A DNA stretch of 64,000 nucleotides, from positions 338,074 through 402,073 of the forward strand of contig KB722743.1 of NCBI GenBank assembly GCA_000349905.1. Reading direction: 5' to 3'. A program made the position numbers and the translations under genes. The stretch's first letter is position 1, and each line of letters starts with the position of its first letter. Of the stretch, positions 22,982 through 35,800 are shown piece after piece. The notes under the pieces are model-generated. The model had not been told where the DNA came from. It made no database searches and saw only the letters and a program-made list of their open reading frames with translations. The stretch is from Volvariella volvacea V23. Its lineage: Eukaryota; Basidiomycota; Agaricomycetes; Agaricales; Pluteaceae.

Positions 22982-25900
22982 ATGAGCAGCAAACTTAAGC
23001 GGAAACTCAATGATTTGGGTATCAATGTCTCCAGTCAAAAGGCCAACGAATCGTTCTGCCTTGTAGGGGCTGCAGTTCCTTGTGCTCTCTTGTCTCCATC
23101 TGATTTATAGTGCGCTAGATTGGTACACCTCTGCCACCCCTCGAGAAATCCAAAGATCTGAATGAGTTCGTCCCACTGTGGAAGCAAGAAGTACGCATGA
23201 GCGGCATTTTATGCAGATAACTTACTAACGAGCTTTCCTCAATCCCAGGTTCGGGACGATAAAGGTCGACGACGACTGCATGGCGCTTTCACTGGTGGTT
23301 TCTCTGCAGGCTACTTTAACACAGTTGGATCAAAAGAGGGTTTGTTGGTGTTGTAAATTACCATATATTTGATGGGCTTACGACGCAACTACAGGATGGA
23401 CACCACAGGCGTTCATTTCATCTCGAAAGGATCGTGCCAAGGCCAAGGTTTCGCGTCCTGAGGATTTTATGGATGAGGAGGATCTGCAGGAGCTTCAAGA
23501 TTCTAAGAAACTTGTCGATAGAGCAGAGGAGATGGATCTTACTGGTGGTACCGAAGCAGAACTCGCAAGGCGTGCGAGCGCGGGAGAAGAATTGGAGAAA
23601 GAGTACACCTCTATTTGACAAACCCCTCACTGCGTAGTGCTAATGCACATTTTATCAGCTCCCTGGCAAGTGCACTCGAATCTGCGATGCTACCAGCACC
23701 CAAAGATTCTGCTGGTGCCCGAATTCTCAAGAAGATGGGGTGGAAGTTAGGTCAAGGTATCGGACCACGTGTCAGCTACTTGCAGCGCAAGCTTCAAGAC
23801 CTCCAGCTTTCTGGAAGAACTCCTACCGAAAACGATCTCAAACTCAGTCCAGAAGAGGAGGAAGCGAATAAGCATACGTACCCGCCCCGCGACATTGCTG
23901 TGATAAAAGTGGAGAGAAAGGACAACGCACATGGCATTGGATACATGCCTGGGTTGGACCTCCACTCGTCATTAGGATATGGAAGAGACAAGTCTACATC
24001 GACGGGCCCTCGAATATCAGCTGGATTTGGTTTGGGTGCGCTCAATGAGGCTGAAGATGATGATGTGGATGTATACGATTCTGGGATGGACTTAGGGAAG
24101 AGACGGACAGCATATGATCACCCCGAGGATGAAGAGCCAGCATCCAGTTTGATAAGGAAGGCCACAGGCCAAGTGAGTTGGTCACTATCTCGATGAGGCG
24201 TAACCCCTAACAGCTCAAAGAGGTTTTCAACTAGTGGTACCACATTCCGAGATGGAACCCCTGTGCTACCTGGGTTCACGTTGTCAGACAAACCCGTTGC
24301 AGAAGACAGATGGTCGGTCGTAATTATTATTGTGGTTAATTATCTCATGGAACTTGCTTCTGTTTCAAACAGGTTCCCATTACCTGAGGTACCCAAAGAC
24401 TGGAAACCAGACCCTAGAAGAATATGGGACGCGGACAAACGATCTGGCAAGGAGAACGCGCCAGTGGCGGTGAAAGACACGCAACTCCAAGGCCAGAGAA
24501 AGTGGAAAACTGAAATAACAGCAGACGAGGTGCTATACATTGCTAAATCCACGCAATTTCCTTACTGACACCCCTCCAGAGGGGTAGTATGTTGGGTGAA
24601 GCTCCACTGTCCTCGGCACCCCGCTCAGTATTCGATTATATGTCACAGAAAGATCGCGAGCGCCTCCAGAGTATCTCATCAAATTTGCAGTCCGGAGCTC
24701 AATCCTTGCCATCCAGATCAACTCCAGACATCCATATCCCGCACACTGAACCTCATATCGCAGATGCCGCTTTGCGAGGGTTTCAACCTTTCACTTCTGA
24801 CCCAACTAAGCAAGCACGCTACACTGCATACCTACAATCCCAGGCAACACCTCAGAATTCGACCCTGACTGAAAAGTTACGGCCGTTACCTGGGCAAAAT
24901 GTTGACGGATTTAACAAGGAACTAGAGGATTATGCAAAGGCTGCATTAATCTTTAAGCCAATGTCCGGTGCGATGGCTGGGAGATTCACAAGCGCCGCGA
25001 CAGTGGAAATGGGGCCAAAAATCGTCGAAGGATTGCACAAGCCCGTGTTTCACGATGACAAACAACAAAAGGAGTTGAGGAGAAGAGAACGGGGCGAGGA
25101 GATTCAAAATACCATAGATGAAGAGAATGACAGGCAGGAGAAAGGAGAGGAGAGAAAGGCCAATCCAAAAGTATATGCTGCCAAAATGGGGATGTATGGG
25201 CCATTAACAAGGGAGGTCAAATCCTGGCAACCTGCGAGACTACTATGCAAAAGATTTGGTGTTAAGGATCCCACTTTCGACCCAGATCTCTTTGAGTCGA
25301 CGGGAGGCACTGGTGCCGAGACTTCAGGCAATACAGGAACTCCAAGTGTGAAGGGGCAAGAATTCTTCAATGCTGTAGGCGTACCTGATCTCGTTCCACC
25401 AAATGCTTGGTTGCGTGCAACTGGACAGAAAGACGGTCCCAGGGATTTGAGCAATGTTGGACTTGGAGAAGATGAGAGTCAAGGAAGGGATATATTGACG
25501 TATCAAAGGCCGACCATGGACGTATTCAAGGCCATCTTTGCAAGCGACGATGAAGATAGTGAGGACGAGGAGCGTGCGAATGACAGTGAGACAGAAGCCA
25601 AAGGATCACCACCGACTCAAGAGATAGATCTGGTAGCCAACATACGCGAAAACGGAAATTCTAGCAAGAACACGGACGAAAGGGTGAATTTGTCCACATT
25701 CAAACCGACTTTCATTCCTCGGGCGAAGAACAAAGACAAGGAGAAGGAGTACAAGGATGGAGATAGCAGAGTTGGCGACGATAAAGAGAAGGACAGGGCA
25801 GAAAAAAAGAAGAAAAAGAAAGATAAGGAAAGAAAGTCTGGCTTAGTGTCATTCGCGGCTGAATTCAATGATGAAGGCGGCGAAGGTATCGAGGCTGAGA

Positions 25901-26343
25901 GGCCGAAGAAGAAGAGGCGGAAGGACAGGGACAAGGAAAGGGATAGGGCTGGAGAAGGAAGTGCGCTGAGGGAAAAAGTGAAGGGAGGGGAAGAAGAGAA
26001 GGAGAGCGATAGGAATGAGAATAAGGAGAGAAGCAGAGATGGAGATAGAAGCCGTGAACAAGGAAAAGACGTTAGCATGAGGAATCAAGAACGTGATCGG
26101 AAAAGGGACAGAAGCAAGGAGCGGGGGAGACATGAAAAGGAGAGGCGCAGATATAGAGAGGAAATTGTGCCACAGGAAGAGGACGAATCTATGTGGGTGG
26201 AGAAAGAGGTTCCCGCGTTTGTGAAAGAACTAGCAACTGCTCCATCTTCAATATCACTAGACAGAGGCGATCCCACAGATTCAGCTGACGAGAGAATAGC
26301 TGGTCCGCATAGAGGCAGAAAGAGAGCTATAGATTTTTTGTAG
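22982..26343 (+). CDS. GPATCH1: G-patch domain splicing protein (GPATCH1-like)
   Basis: The start ATG 22982 gives [18 protein letters not shown]. The N-terminal family block follows across introns: [20 protein letters not shown], then [20 protein letters not shown] and [16 protein letters not shown], the hallmark start of GPATCH1/TGH proteins. The G-patch is at about 23,690-23,810 ([20 protein letters not shown]). A central conserved block ([19 protein letters not shown]) and a long last exon (24,580-26,343) follow, ending in a Lys/Arg/Glu/Asp-rich tail with RD/RE dipeptides and [14 protein letters not shown]-patch proteins activate DEAH helicases; GPATCH1 is a spliceosome component. Nuclear location and splicing role are inferred from the family. 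Length is roughly 1,000 residues. The stop lies only 66 bases from the Mak11 stop on the other strand. Confidence 0.93.
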
Positions 26344-26409
26344 CCACCTCCATGTACGCTGCTGTAATGTATGATAATGGTATGAGCGACAGTTTGGGTG
26401 ATCATTTAA

Positions 26410-28055
26410 TCACTCTTCCTCTTCCTCCTCCTCCTCCTCTTCTTCTTCTTCTTCCTCTTCCTCACCACCCTCCAGGTCATGGTCGGACTGGCTATCCCCG
26501 TCCTCATCTGACTCGATCTGTTTGCGTTTTTTGTTGTTACTCCTGGATGTAGGATCATCTACAGCTTCACCGTCAGCCAGCGTTAAGCATGTCAATCGCG
26601 TGCCATTGGAGTCATATACTGCAGAGGGTTGTATCTCCAGTACATCCTTCGCCCCGTCCTTCTGCAGATTGGATAGGTCGTAAAGGTCGTAAAGGTGGAT
26701 TTTGCCGTCTGACGAGGCGGTACAAACTATAGTGGTTGATTTTCGAATTGCGGATGCAGGTAATGCTATGTCTATTGTCTGAACCGCCTTCACACTACGA
26801 TGGTGTAAGAGATAGCACGAGGATAGTGGGCCCACACACCGATTTACGTGCCCAACCATGGAAGCTACTATTGTTGGGACATCTTGGTCCAGCACATTGT
26901 CGTATATAGAGACTTTTCTATCTTCAGCACCCACTAGCAGTACCTCATCTTCGCCGTCTATGCGCTTGACAAATTTGACATCTTGTATTCGAGATGGATG
27001 GTTAATTGTGTGTATTAATGCCATTTTCTTGAGGGCTGTGATGAGCAGGGAGCACAATGAGTTGGGGGGACGCACCCACTGTGGTGTATACATCAATCGC
27101 AGACCCCGACTGTACAACAAAATGAGAGCCTGTTGTTGACCATCTTACAACTTCACCCTCTTCAGGAGGACAAGCAACTTGATATTTAATTGTATTATAT
27201 AGGAGAATTTTAGGTATGCTTACCTTTTCCAAGCTTGGTACTTGCAACACCCTTTCCACGCATCAAGTCCCACATGCGGAGGGTCTTGTCTTTACCAACA
27301 CTAAGTGCTACTTTCCTAGATGGATGCACAGCAACACAATTAACGCGTCCTTTGTGTCCCTTGAGTGCTCGCAGTATAGACCAATCCCTTGCACGGAATA
27401 GACATAATGTCCCGTCCTCCGAAGCAGATAACAGGTGAGAACGTGACGGAAAATTGAGATGTGTTATCGAGCCTAATAATGTCATGAGTGAAGCCTATGA
27501 GAAATCAAAGAAGAAAGCACCTTGGTGGTGCATAAGTCCTCCAACTTCTTTTTTCCTCCGCAAATCCCAGACCTTGATGATCTCGTCCGAGCTACCTGTA
27601 GCAAGCCATTTCCCACCCCCAGGTGAGGCAGCAACAGCCTTGATACATGACACATGCGCAGGGAAAATGAATATTGGTTTTAAGTGATAATTCGGTTGGC
27701 CATCTGGTGACGTTGTTATAGTTCCCTCTAGACCATACAGAAGTTTCTCGTATGAACCCGCTACGACCTTGAACGTCGAAGGTAGTGTAGGTAAGGTGGG
27801 GGCCGGATCTAGTACACTAACAGGTTTCAATTCATGTTCAGCTTTAGAATTCAGTGGATCATTTGCGGGAGTGGGGACTTTCTCCTTGCCCTTCCCTTTG
27901 GCCTGAGTGGGCGATGCTACTTTCTCCGTTACGTGTCTCGTATCGACAGCAGGCTTCGAAGCCCTGTGCTCCCTTTCTTTGGGCTTTTCTAGTCTGGGCT
28001 TCTTGAGTAGTGGGCCGTCTCTGTGCTTGTTGGAAGATTGAGTGTTCTTGGGCAT
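26410..28055 (-). CDS. MAK11: WD40 ribosome-biogenesis protein Mak11 (PAK1IP1-like)
   Basis: Mak11 is a nucleolar WD40 protein needed for 60S ribosomal subunit maturation. ATG 28053-28055 begins a Lys/Pro-rich N-terminus (MPKNTQSSNKHRDGPLLKK). WD repeats follow: FPAHVSCIKAVAASPGGGKW with LATGSSDEIIKVWDLRRKKE; ITHLNFPSRSHLLSASEDGT; LKGHKGRVNCVAVHPSRKVA with VGKDKTLRMWDLMRGK; then weaker blades to SSDGKIHLYDL. About five introns are present. The tail is very acidic and ends in 17 consecutive Glu codons (26413-26463) just before the TGA at 26410-26412. It shares a 122-base divergent promoter with GatA, another translation-related gene; a shared control is possible but not shown. Confidence 0.9.
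26413..26463. repeat. Trinucleotide GAA/GAG microsatellite coding poly-Glu
   Basis: On the plus strand this is a mixed CTC/CTT/CCT run; on minus it codes for 17 glutamates that form the very C-terminus of Mak11. Codons alternate between GAG and GAA, which lowers but does not remove slippage potential. Confidence 0.9.
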
Positions 28056-28177
28056 CTTCGCGATTCACCCTTATGAAGCTCAATAATTTGATCAAATCTT
28101 TTGTTTATTGATGCTGCTTGTGCCAAACAGCACGCTAAATTCTTTCGGCGTAGGCCCCCAAGAGCGCAAAGTTTGGA
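28056..28177. promoter_or_regulatory. Short bidirectional promoter, Mak11 / GatA
   Basis: Only 122 bases separate the two start codons, so both genes must share promoter DNA or place their leaders inside it. No specific factor site is claimed. Confidence 0.5.
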
Positions 28178-30120
28178 ATGCGTTCCAATGCGGTAGCACC
28201 TGCGCTTATATTTCGTCGATTCCCTCTTGTTCGTGGCTGGAGGAGGTCCCACCACAGTGCACACGCTAATTGGAGGTTCGTTGCTGAGAACAGGAATCCC
28301 AGCATTAATGCACTGGTTTATACCACGCCAGAGAACACTTCGGCAGACGCGACCGCACACCTAACTCTCCATGGAAGAGCAGTGGCGATCAAGGATAATA
28401 TATGTACTTCCTCAATGCCCACAACCTGTTCTTCCCGTATGCTTAAAGGTGAGTCAGCGACTACATACTGCAGGTCTACGACTGATGGCTGGTGGAGATT
28501 TCACGTCGCCTTATGATGCAACCGTGGTCAAATTATTAAAGAATGCTGGTGTAGATATTATTGGGAAAGCTAACTGCGATGAGTTTGGTATGGGGTTCGT
28601 CATGCCCCCTCCTCTTCCTCTGTGACACTTTAACACGTCTGTAGGTCTTTGAACATCCACTCCGTTCATGGCCCAGTTATAAACCCTTTTCAACCTACAA
28701 CCATCCCGGGTTCTGGGAATGTACGAAGGTCTGCAGGAGGGAGTTCTGGTGGTAGTGCTGCGGCCGTCGCAGCTGGGATGTGTTATGCGTGAGTATTACA
28801 TCCACGGCATAGTAGCAGACGTTTACCGGTACAGCGCCCTAGGAACTGACACTGGTGGTTCTATTCGTATACCGGCTTCGTACTGCGGAGTCGTGGGCCT
28901 CAAGCCCTCATATGGCCTCATAAGTGAGATTTATTGTCCCTCCCGCTTCGATGGATTTCATGTCTATGTTTCTTCTAGGCAGATGGGGCGTCGTATCCTA
29001 TGCGGATAGCTTGGACTGTGTTGGAATTCTCGCAACAGATGTGACTTCTGTTCAAAATGTTTTTCGTAAGTCGTGCAATTAATTTGCGTAAATTATGCCG
29101 AACACGCCCCAAAACCCAGGAGTATTGTCGGTATACGATGACAAAGACCCGACTGCTGCAACAGAGGCCATCAGGAAACAAGCTCATGAAGCTGCTCAAG
29201 AATTACTCACTCGTTGGGCAGGTCGGTCCGACCTATGTGGGTTGAGAATCGGCATTCCTCAGGAATACTTCCCTTCCGAGTTGTCTAGTGATATCATAGA
29301 GGCCACCCGGCAAACGATTACGTTGTTGAAGGAGAATGGAGCAACGGTCGTTCCTGTCTCGCTACCTTCAACCTCCTATGCCCTCAGTGCTTACTATGTT
29401 CTGGCGAGTGCCGAAGCAAGCAGTAACTTAGCGCGGTATGACGGTGTAGAATACGGTATGTTCGTGCGCATGGGACAGAGTCCGGCATCTGATGAAACTG
29501 CTTTGATTTAGGGCTGAATATCAAAGCGTCTCCCGGGACAAACCTATTCAAGACATCCGACGTATATGCCCAAAGTCGTTCTCTTGGCTTTGGAAAAGAA
29601 GTTCAGAAACGCATTCTACTAGGGACCTATGCACTGACAGCGGAGTATGTAAACACTTGCTGCTATTGATCCCACCCAATACTGACACACCCTACTACGC
29701 TGTAGTGCATTTGACAATTACTTCTTGCAAGCTCAAAGGACTCGACAGCTTATTAAGAACGATTTCAATTCCGTGTTTGCCACGCCCGATCTCTACTCTG
29801 AATCCAGCGGTGCGTCCAAGGATGGTGTAGATGTTTTGCTCCATCCCTCAGCCATTCGCACTGCTCCGCCTTTGAGTGAACGCACAGAAGGGAAATCCAC
29901 GGCGGAAGAGGAGGATTCGTTAAGCGCCTATGTACAAGACGTATTGACGGTGCCTGCATCTTTGGCCGGCTTACCAGCTTTGAGTGTGCCAGCTGTCCAG
30001 AACTCGAAGAAAGATGGGTGGCCGGTAGGTATAAGCATCGTTGGACAGTGGGGCTGTGATGAGATCGTCATGAGGGTTGGAGAGATTGTTGAGAAACTGA
30101 GCCGAGAAGGTGGCGCGTGA
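28178..30120 (+). CDS. gatA: Mitochondrial glutamyl-tRNA(Gln) amidotransferase subunit A
   Basis: GatA is the amidase subunit that supplies ammonia to convert Glu-tRNA(Gln) to Gln-tRNA(Gln) in mitochondria. The start at 28178 gives an Arg-rich, acid-free N-terminus ([20 protein letters not shown]), fitting a mitochondrial presequence. The amidase-signature parts are present: catalytic Lys in [11 protein letters not shown], the Gly/Ser loop [18 protein letters not shown] and the nucleophile region [20 protein letters not shown], giving the Ser-cisSer-Lys triad. About seven introns are seen. One at 29457-29512 looks like a stop in the frame, but GTATGT and tttag ends restore [20 protein letters not shown]. 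Length is about 500 residues, as expected. Confidence 0.94.
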
Positions 30121-30605
30121 GTATATCCGTCCGATATCTAGAGATTGTAATATACTGTTACCTTAATGGATAGAAGCCAATTTTACTCAGCTTCCCCCCT
30201 TTGCTGCAACCTGGCGTATGGTGTCGGCGTCAACTCGTTCCCTTTCATAGATGTGGGACCTCCTAAAGCCAGTAATATGCCATTTCAGCGCCCATAGGGA
30301 TGCCCAGCTTAAAGTGTGAATCGGCCACCATGAAACTGCCCTGTGAATTAAGTTGGCACTACACATGGAGATACCCCAGGTCTGACAACATGGTTGACGT
30401 CAGGATAGATCTTAAGAAACTCAGCGAGTCGATTCGAACAAGGGCCAGGTACATACATTCGTTGAACCAGTGCGACGGTTATTAAACGAGTTCATATATT
30501 TGTGCCTGTTGTCTCGCAATGCTGTTGCACGTCTGTCCTTCACCATACAGTACTGCGGCGAACACAAACCTGGTACTACTACATTGCACAATCCGGGCTT
30601 CATGA
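30121..30605. other. Spacer between GatA and Atg101 genes
   Basis: About 485 bases between two plus-strand genes. It should hold the GatA 3' end and the Atg101 promoter. The small frames in it carry no recognisable domain. Confidence 0.45.
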
Positions 30606-31598
30606 ATGTTTGAACCACTATTCCCGGCGAATCCCTCCCCCGAATCACACCCAACAATCACCATCAACCTTGTGCGGTGTCTCCCTAGCGCTCTGAGTGC
30701 CACTAATCATCAGGTTGTATGCAGGTTCTAGACAGGTCGTCAACGAGAGATGTTCTCCGTGGCATTCTACATTCAGTCTTTTTCCATCGACTATTTGGGA
30801 TGGTCAAGCCCCAGACATTTGAGGTGCTTGATGTGACCATGGTGCGTTTGCCATCAGATTCTGGCCTCGTTCCCGCACTTACGGGAATGTTTGTCAATGG
30901 GTATGAATGCTCATGTGGGCCCCCTTGTTGGTCAATGGATTCTTTGGTGTCGTCATCTGGTCAAGCCTGGCGTTTCGGACCCGGAGATTGAGCAAGTCAT
31001 TAATGAGAAAGTGGATGCCTTTTGGAGGGCGTTGGAAGGTGGGACGGATAAACGCGGACAGGTGAATATGGTTTGGTTGACCCTGCCATTCAATGCTGAT
31101 TGACGCAATATGTATTAGATTGTAATCATATTTCTTGAGAAAAAGGAACAACAGAAGCGGTCATGGATTCCATTGTCGTTCCTGCAAGACCCACCGGAGA
31201 TTCCTTGGGAGCAATGGTGTGTTGTGCCTCTCTGAGTCTGCTCAACAACGGGGCTTCACCGAAGAGGTGCGATTGACGCTGTTCTGACTCTGTCCCTTTC
31301 CAGGATTATCGATGCGGAGTTACGCCAACCGAAAAATGACGCGGGTGAGCATTTCATATCTGACCCTCAACGCCAACCTGCAGACGCAGATTGACTAGGC
31401 GCTGATGCTGGTGTGGCAGACCGTCAAAAGTTTACTTCGAATCTAATGTCAACGCTAACAAAGTCACTGCATACTATATTGACGCACACGACTTCGGAAA
31501 GAGGGAGGTCTTCGGTGCCGCTGATAACGGAGGCAGGAGGAGTGTCGCCGTTTCCTTACAAGGTTGCCGTCAAGCTGAATGGTGTTGTCGTTGGGTAG
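30606..31598 (+). CDS. ATG101: Autophagy-related protein Atg101 (HORMA domain)
   Basis: Atg101 pairs with Atg13 and stabilises the Atg1 kinase complex that starts autophagy. Six exons (30606-30671, 30725-30841, 30966-31061, 31119-31216, 31304-31344, 31399-31598) join in frame to 205 residues, close to the family size. The order of family blocks is clear: DVLRGILHSVFFHRLFGMVK, the DVTM strand, DPEIEQVINEKVDAFWRALE, IVIIFLEKKE, IPWEQWIIDAELRQPKND (which holds the conserved Trp region) and GVSPFPYKVAVKLNG at the end. The acceptor before exon 3 (caag) is the weakest junction. The start ATG 30606 was chosen because it is the only upstream ATG in frame with the TITINLVLDR strand. Confidence 0.92.
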
Positions 31599-32863
31599 TT
31601 TTCAAAAATTTTGGCATTTCTTGGGAGTTCGGTAAGTCTACATGTTGCCATGATGGCGGACGAACTATTTACACTCCAGAGACGTAGGGATTTCTGTTGT
31701 GGATATAAGAGTTTGCGACGGACATACAAATGTCAACATTAGGGTATCATTAAACTGCTCACTGGCATGCATGTATTTCAGTTATTGTGCATTATTCCTT
31801 CTCATGTCGAATCCACACCACTGTTGACTTTTTGACAAAGAATCCAGCCCCGTGCCGTAACGCGAGGGCCTTTAAGTATCAAGGTCTCTCATGAACCTGA
31901 AGGGAAGAAACCAGGTTAAGGATGATACCGTGTCCCAGCAGGGCCGACTGAACAAAGGGTGTGGGCGCGAATATGAAGGGCGAAGAAGCCATCTGGCGAG
32001 ATTAGCCTTCTGCAATGAATGCCTGGTCGATAGGTGTAGGTGGTTGGGCACTTGACGGCATACTATTAGATATTTTACGTCCTATGGGTAGAGATGGTAA
32101 TAAGGTTGTGGGGATGGCGTTCTCGTTGTTTGCGTAAACAGTCTTATTATAGGCGTGCAATATAAACGGTTCTGACACAATTGATAAGCTAGATAACAAA
32201 TGGTCTAATGTTAAGTTTACGCTCCAAGCTCGCCTGCGTTACCCTGGGCTGCCAAGTGAGTGTGGTGTCTAAGAAGCGGATCAAGCAAAGGGGAATCGGC
32301 CTGACGACGCGTTATCGGATCGCGGTGAGAGGGCATCATGTGCCGGCGAGCTGAACACACGTTGTGCAGGTGCTGCGCGTATCGAGGAGTGCTGGGGCTC
32401 GCCGCAAGTGGACGGACATGGGAACGAGCTGGAACGAGGGGCTCGCTGATACCGGGGGCGGGGTGAACGAAAAGGGAAATAAATTGCAATAGACTTTGGC
32501 GTTCCCCTTGTCGCCACACGAGCCGAGCTCGACGGAAGAAGAAGGGGGCCGAGAGGCTGCCGGCAGCGCTCGCAGGTGCAGGCGCGGCGAGAAGACGGGG
32601 ACGAGCGCAGACGACGGGGCGTGGTGGGCCGGGGATGACGTAGAATGGATAAGGGGACGGGCTATCTCCGGGGAGTCAGGAGGAATGCTGGAGGCAGTGG
32701 AATGCTGGAGGGACGGTGCGGAGTGGATCTCAGATTGATAGCCACGTGTAAATTGAATATGGCTGGTGATCTCGATCGTGTGATCGTCCTCGTTCATTCT
32801 GAATCCTTCCTTCTTTCAGCCACAAGCCCAGCCTTTTTTTTCCTCCCGTCCTTCCTTTCCATC
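31599..32863. promoter_or_regulatory. Long upstream region of the Rxt3 gene
   Basis: About 1.27 kb. The left part is ordinary AT-leaning spacer. The part from about 32,220 to 32,720 is GC-rich and open on both strands for 80-150 codons, which is expected from composition alone; I see no domain there. The last 60 bases before the ATG are almost pure pyrimidine (tccttccttctttcag, then a T8 run and ccttcctttcc), a common leader feature of fungal genes. Confidence 0.45.
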
Positions 32864-35800
32864 ATGAACGTAGCTGATCTCCTCCAAGATTCCCCCTCGG
32901 ACGAGCACCGTCGTTCCAGGCAGCACCACCAGCACTCATCCAATCCTCCATCCCACCACCCCCCACTCCCTCAGCAGTCCCACCCGTACTACCCCCCGTC
33001 CCAGCACAATCCACGGGACTCCCCTACCCAGCCCGCCCCCCAACCACCACCCCCTCCCGCATGGTCTGCTTACGATCGCAATCCTCCCAAGACGCATTCG
33101 CATTCCTCGCATTGGGGCTCCAATCCACCCTATTCTCGCCCTCACTCGTCCTCTGAATCCTCTCCGTATCAACAGTCCCAATCAACGCCCAATGATACCC
33201 CCTGGGGGGCTTCCTATCCAATTTCAACATCCCCCTCTCAACCGCATTCCCAGAGTGGCCCTGCACATTTTTCTCACAGCGATGGCAGCAGACCAGGCAC
33301 AACACCCAACACATCATCAAGTCGCTCGCGCCCGGGACAGCTGTCTTCAGGTGCCCCAGTAGGAGGCACACCAACAGCACCACCCCCACCGTCAGGTCCA
33401 CTCCTTCCGCCGCCATCTGCCATTGGCCACGCCAGTGGGGCTTCCTCAGCTTCTCCCTCCGTTTCGGGCATTTCCGGTGTCTCCGCTGGCGGGCAATCCA
33501 ATTCTGGCGCCGGTCCGGGCGTTTACATTCCCAAACCATCTCCTGCGACGGGCAGTTCAATGGCGAGTGGCGTCGTTGGTGCATTAGGGCCTCCTCCCAA
33601 TCCCAATCCATCCTTGCCCATGCCACCACCACCGAGTCAAGCACCCCTCTATACTCCCCTGGCCTCGCCCCAGCGTCCAGCCCACTCGCCTCCTTTGCAT
33701 CAACACCCTCACCACCACTCTTCAATGTCTGCGCCCCCACACCCGCCTCCTTTACATGTTCAGGGACCGGGTGCGTATCCAGAATCATCTTACAATCACA
33801 ATCAACTTAGCCGCGCAGCAGTGCCCGGCCCAGGCGGTGTCAGTGGGACCTCCAGTTTCCCCCCTTCGGGACCTCCCACCCCAACGGGACACGGGGTCTT
33901 GCATGCAAGCAACACGCGTCGGCCCCAGTCGAGTCATCCATCGCCTGCAATGGCCTCGCTGCGCCCACTGGACCATCATCTGGTTGCCAACAGTGCTGGG
34001 GGCCCTCCGGGCCTGCCCCCAACCCACGGCGGTGGTGTTTGGGGTCCACCTCTGGATGGGGAGAGGGAAAGGGCACTAGACTGGCAGAGAGAACGCGATC
34101 GCAACGAAAAGGAGAGAGAAAGGATGGGCTTGAGGCAAGATTCGCGAAAACCTCTTATCGGTAAGCTTCCTCTTTCCTTTTTTCACGCCACTTGCGTGTC
34201 ATGTCTCCTGAGTTTCCAGCTAGGGTGATGGTAATTTTTTATTTGGCTCTATTTTTCTTTCTGCTCTCCCAATCTCCTTGGGTTCGGTTATAGCGTGCTG
34301 ATTGTCTGCCCAACATGGGTCATTTCACAGACGATGCCCGCCTTCCAATGAGTCCGCTCAAGTCTCTCCAGCATCCAAGTGCCTTACCGCCTTCTTTGCC
34401 ACCAACTCGGTCGAATCCCGCATCAACACCGTCTCTAGGTGGTCCTCCTCAGCTGGCTGGCACACCCCCAGGGAGCTCAAGAAGACTGAGCAATCCTATA
34501 CCACCGGGACCCATGTACGATGAAATGCGTGAACGCGACCGTGAACGGGATCGAGAGAGGGAGTGGGAAAAGGAGAGGTGGCAACGTGAAATTGACAGAG
34601 AACGGGAAGAAAGAGAACGGGAGCGTGCTCGAGAGGATGCCTACAGGCACCGGGACCTTGCAAATGCACATCACCAACAGAGAAACCCTCCAGGAAGAGG
34701 GGGGACAGAGACCGAGTTGTTCGTTTTGAAGCACACGCCGACTGAACGAGAGAGGGAAAGGGACAGAGACAGAGAGAGGGATAGAGAGCGCGATAGAGAA
34801 CGCTTCCTTGGTACTCCTGCAATGACCGATTCGCGTCAACGGGAAAGAGATCGCGAGATGGAGCGCGAGAGGGAGAGGATAATGCCGCCACATTCCCCTC
34901 ATCCATCTTTGCCGCCATTAGGCCCTAGCCCCCCATCCTCGCATCCTCATCCGCACGCACACCATATGCATGCACACCCTCCCCATCACCCGCACTCCAA
35001 CCACGGGCACTCGTTTGTGCACCATGCGCATCAACACCCATCCCCCCATCCTCATGTACACCACATCCATTCAGGATTGGCGCTATCGCCACCACAACGG
35101 GAGCTTGAACGAGACAGAGAGCGGGAGCGAGAGTACAGGGATCGCGATCGCGAGCAGCGGGACAGGGAACGAGAAAGAGAACGTGACCGTATGGAACGCG
35201 AGCGCGACCATCGTGATTCAATGAGTTCAATCATTGGGCAAGGGTCGGGCCAACCCCTACCGCCGCCACCGCCCCATCACCATCAGCACCCGCATTCTCA
35301 TCCTCATAGCCATCCACATCATCAACACACGCACGGACATGGCCACTCGCATCCATACATGCACAACGGTCATGGACACGGTCATCCCCACCACACCAGT
35401 TCTTCTGCCCCTCCTCCTGGCTTACCACCTGGTCCTTCCATGGGGTTAGTTGGTCCTGTTACATCTCCATCCGGGCCTACTGGTCCTGGTCATCCGGGGC
35501 ATTTACACCATCCACACCATGGCCATCATTCGCACTCACAACCACCACCTCCGATCGGAGGCCCTAACACATTGACTGGACCAGGCTTACCCAGCGGGCC
35601 TATGCCATCTATCCCGAATTCTGTTAGTGTTTCATCGTCTCAACCGCCACCACCACAATCACAGCTAATGCAGCATGACCTCCAACCATCGCCTCAGCAT
35701 CAATACCAGAATCAGTTCCACACTCAATTCAGAGTCATTCCCGGTGGAGACCGTGCTCCTGGTAACTTTAATGAACGTGGACCTCCTATCCCAGGTGGTA

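Noticed and set aside
26400..26470. CTC/CTT-rich run read as a plus-strand Leu/Pro peptide
   Set aside because: It is the antisense of the poly-Glu end of Mak11.
29457..29520. Apparent stop codon inside GatA
   Set aside because: A GTATGT donor and tttag acceptor remove the stop and restore the amidase frame ([11 protein letters not shown]), so the gene is intact.
32220..32800. Overlapping 80-150-codon frames on both strands before Rxt3
   Set aside because: High GC removes stop codons by chance; no protein family is recognisable.
34161..34330. In-frame stop after the first exon of Rxt3
   Set aside because: It only arises with the upstream acceptor; the ttcacag acceptor at 34330 keeps the frame.
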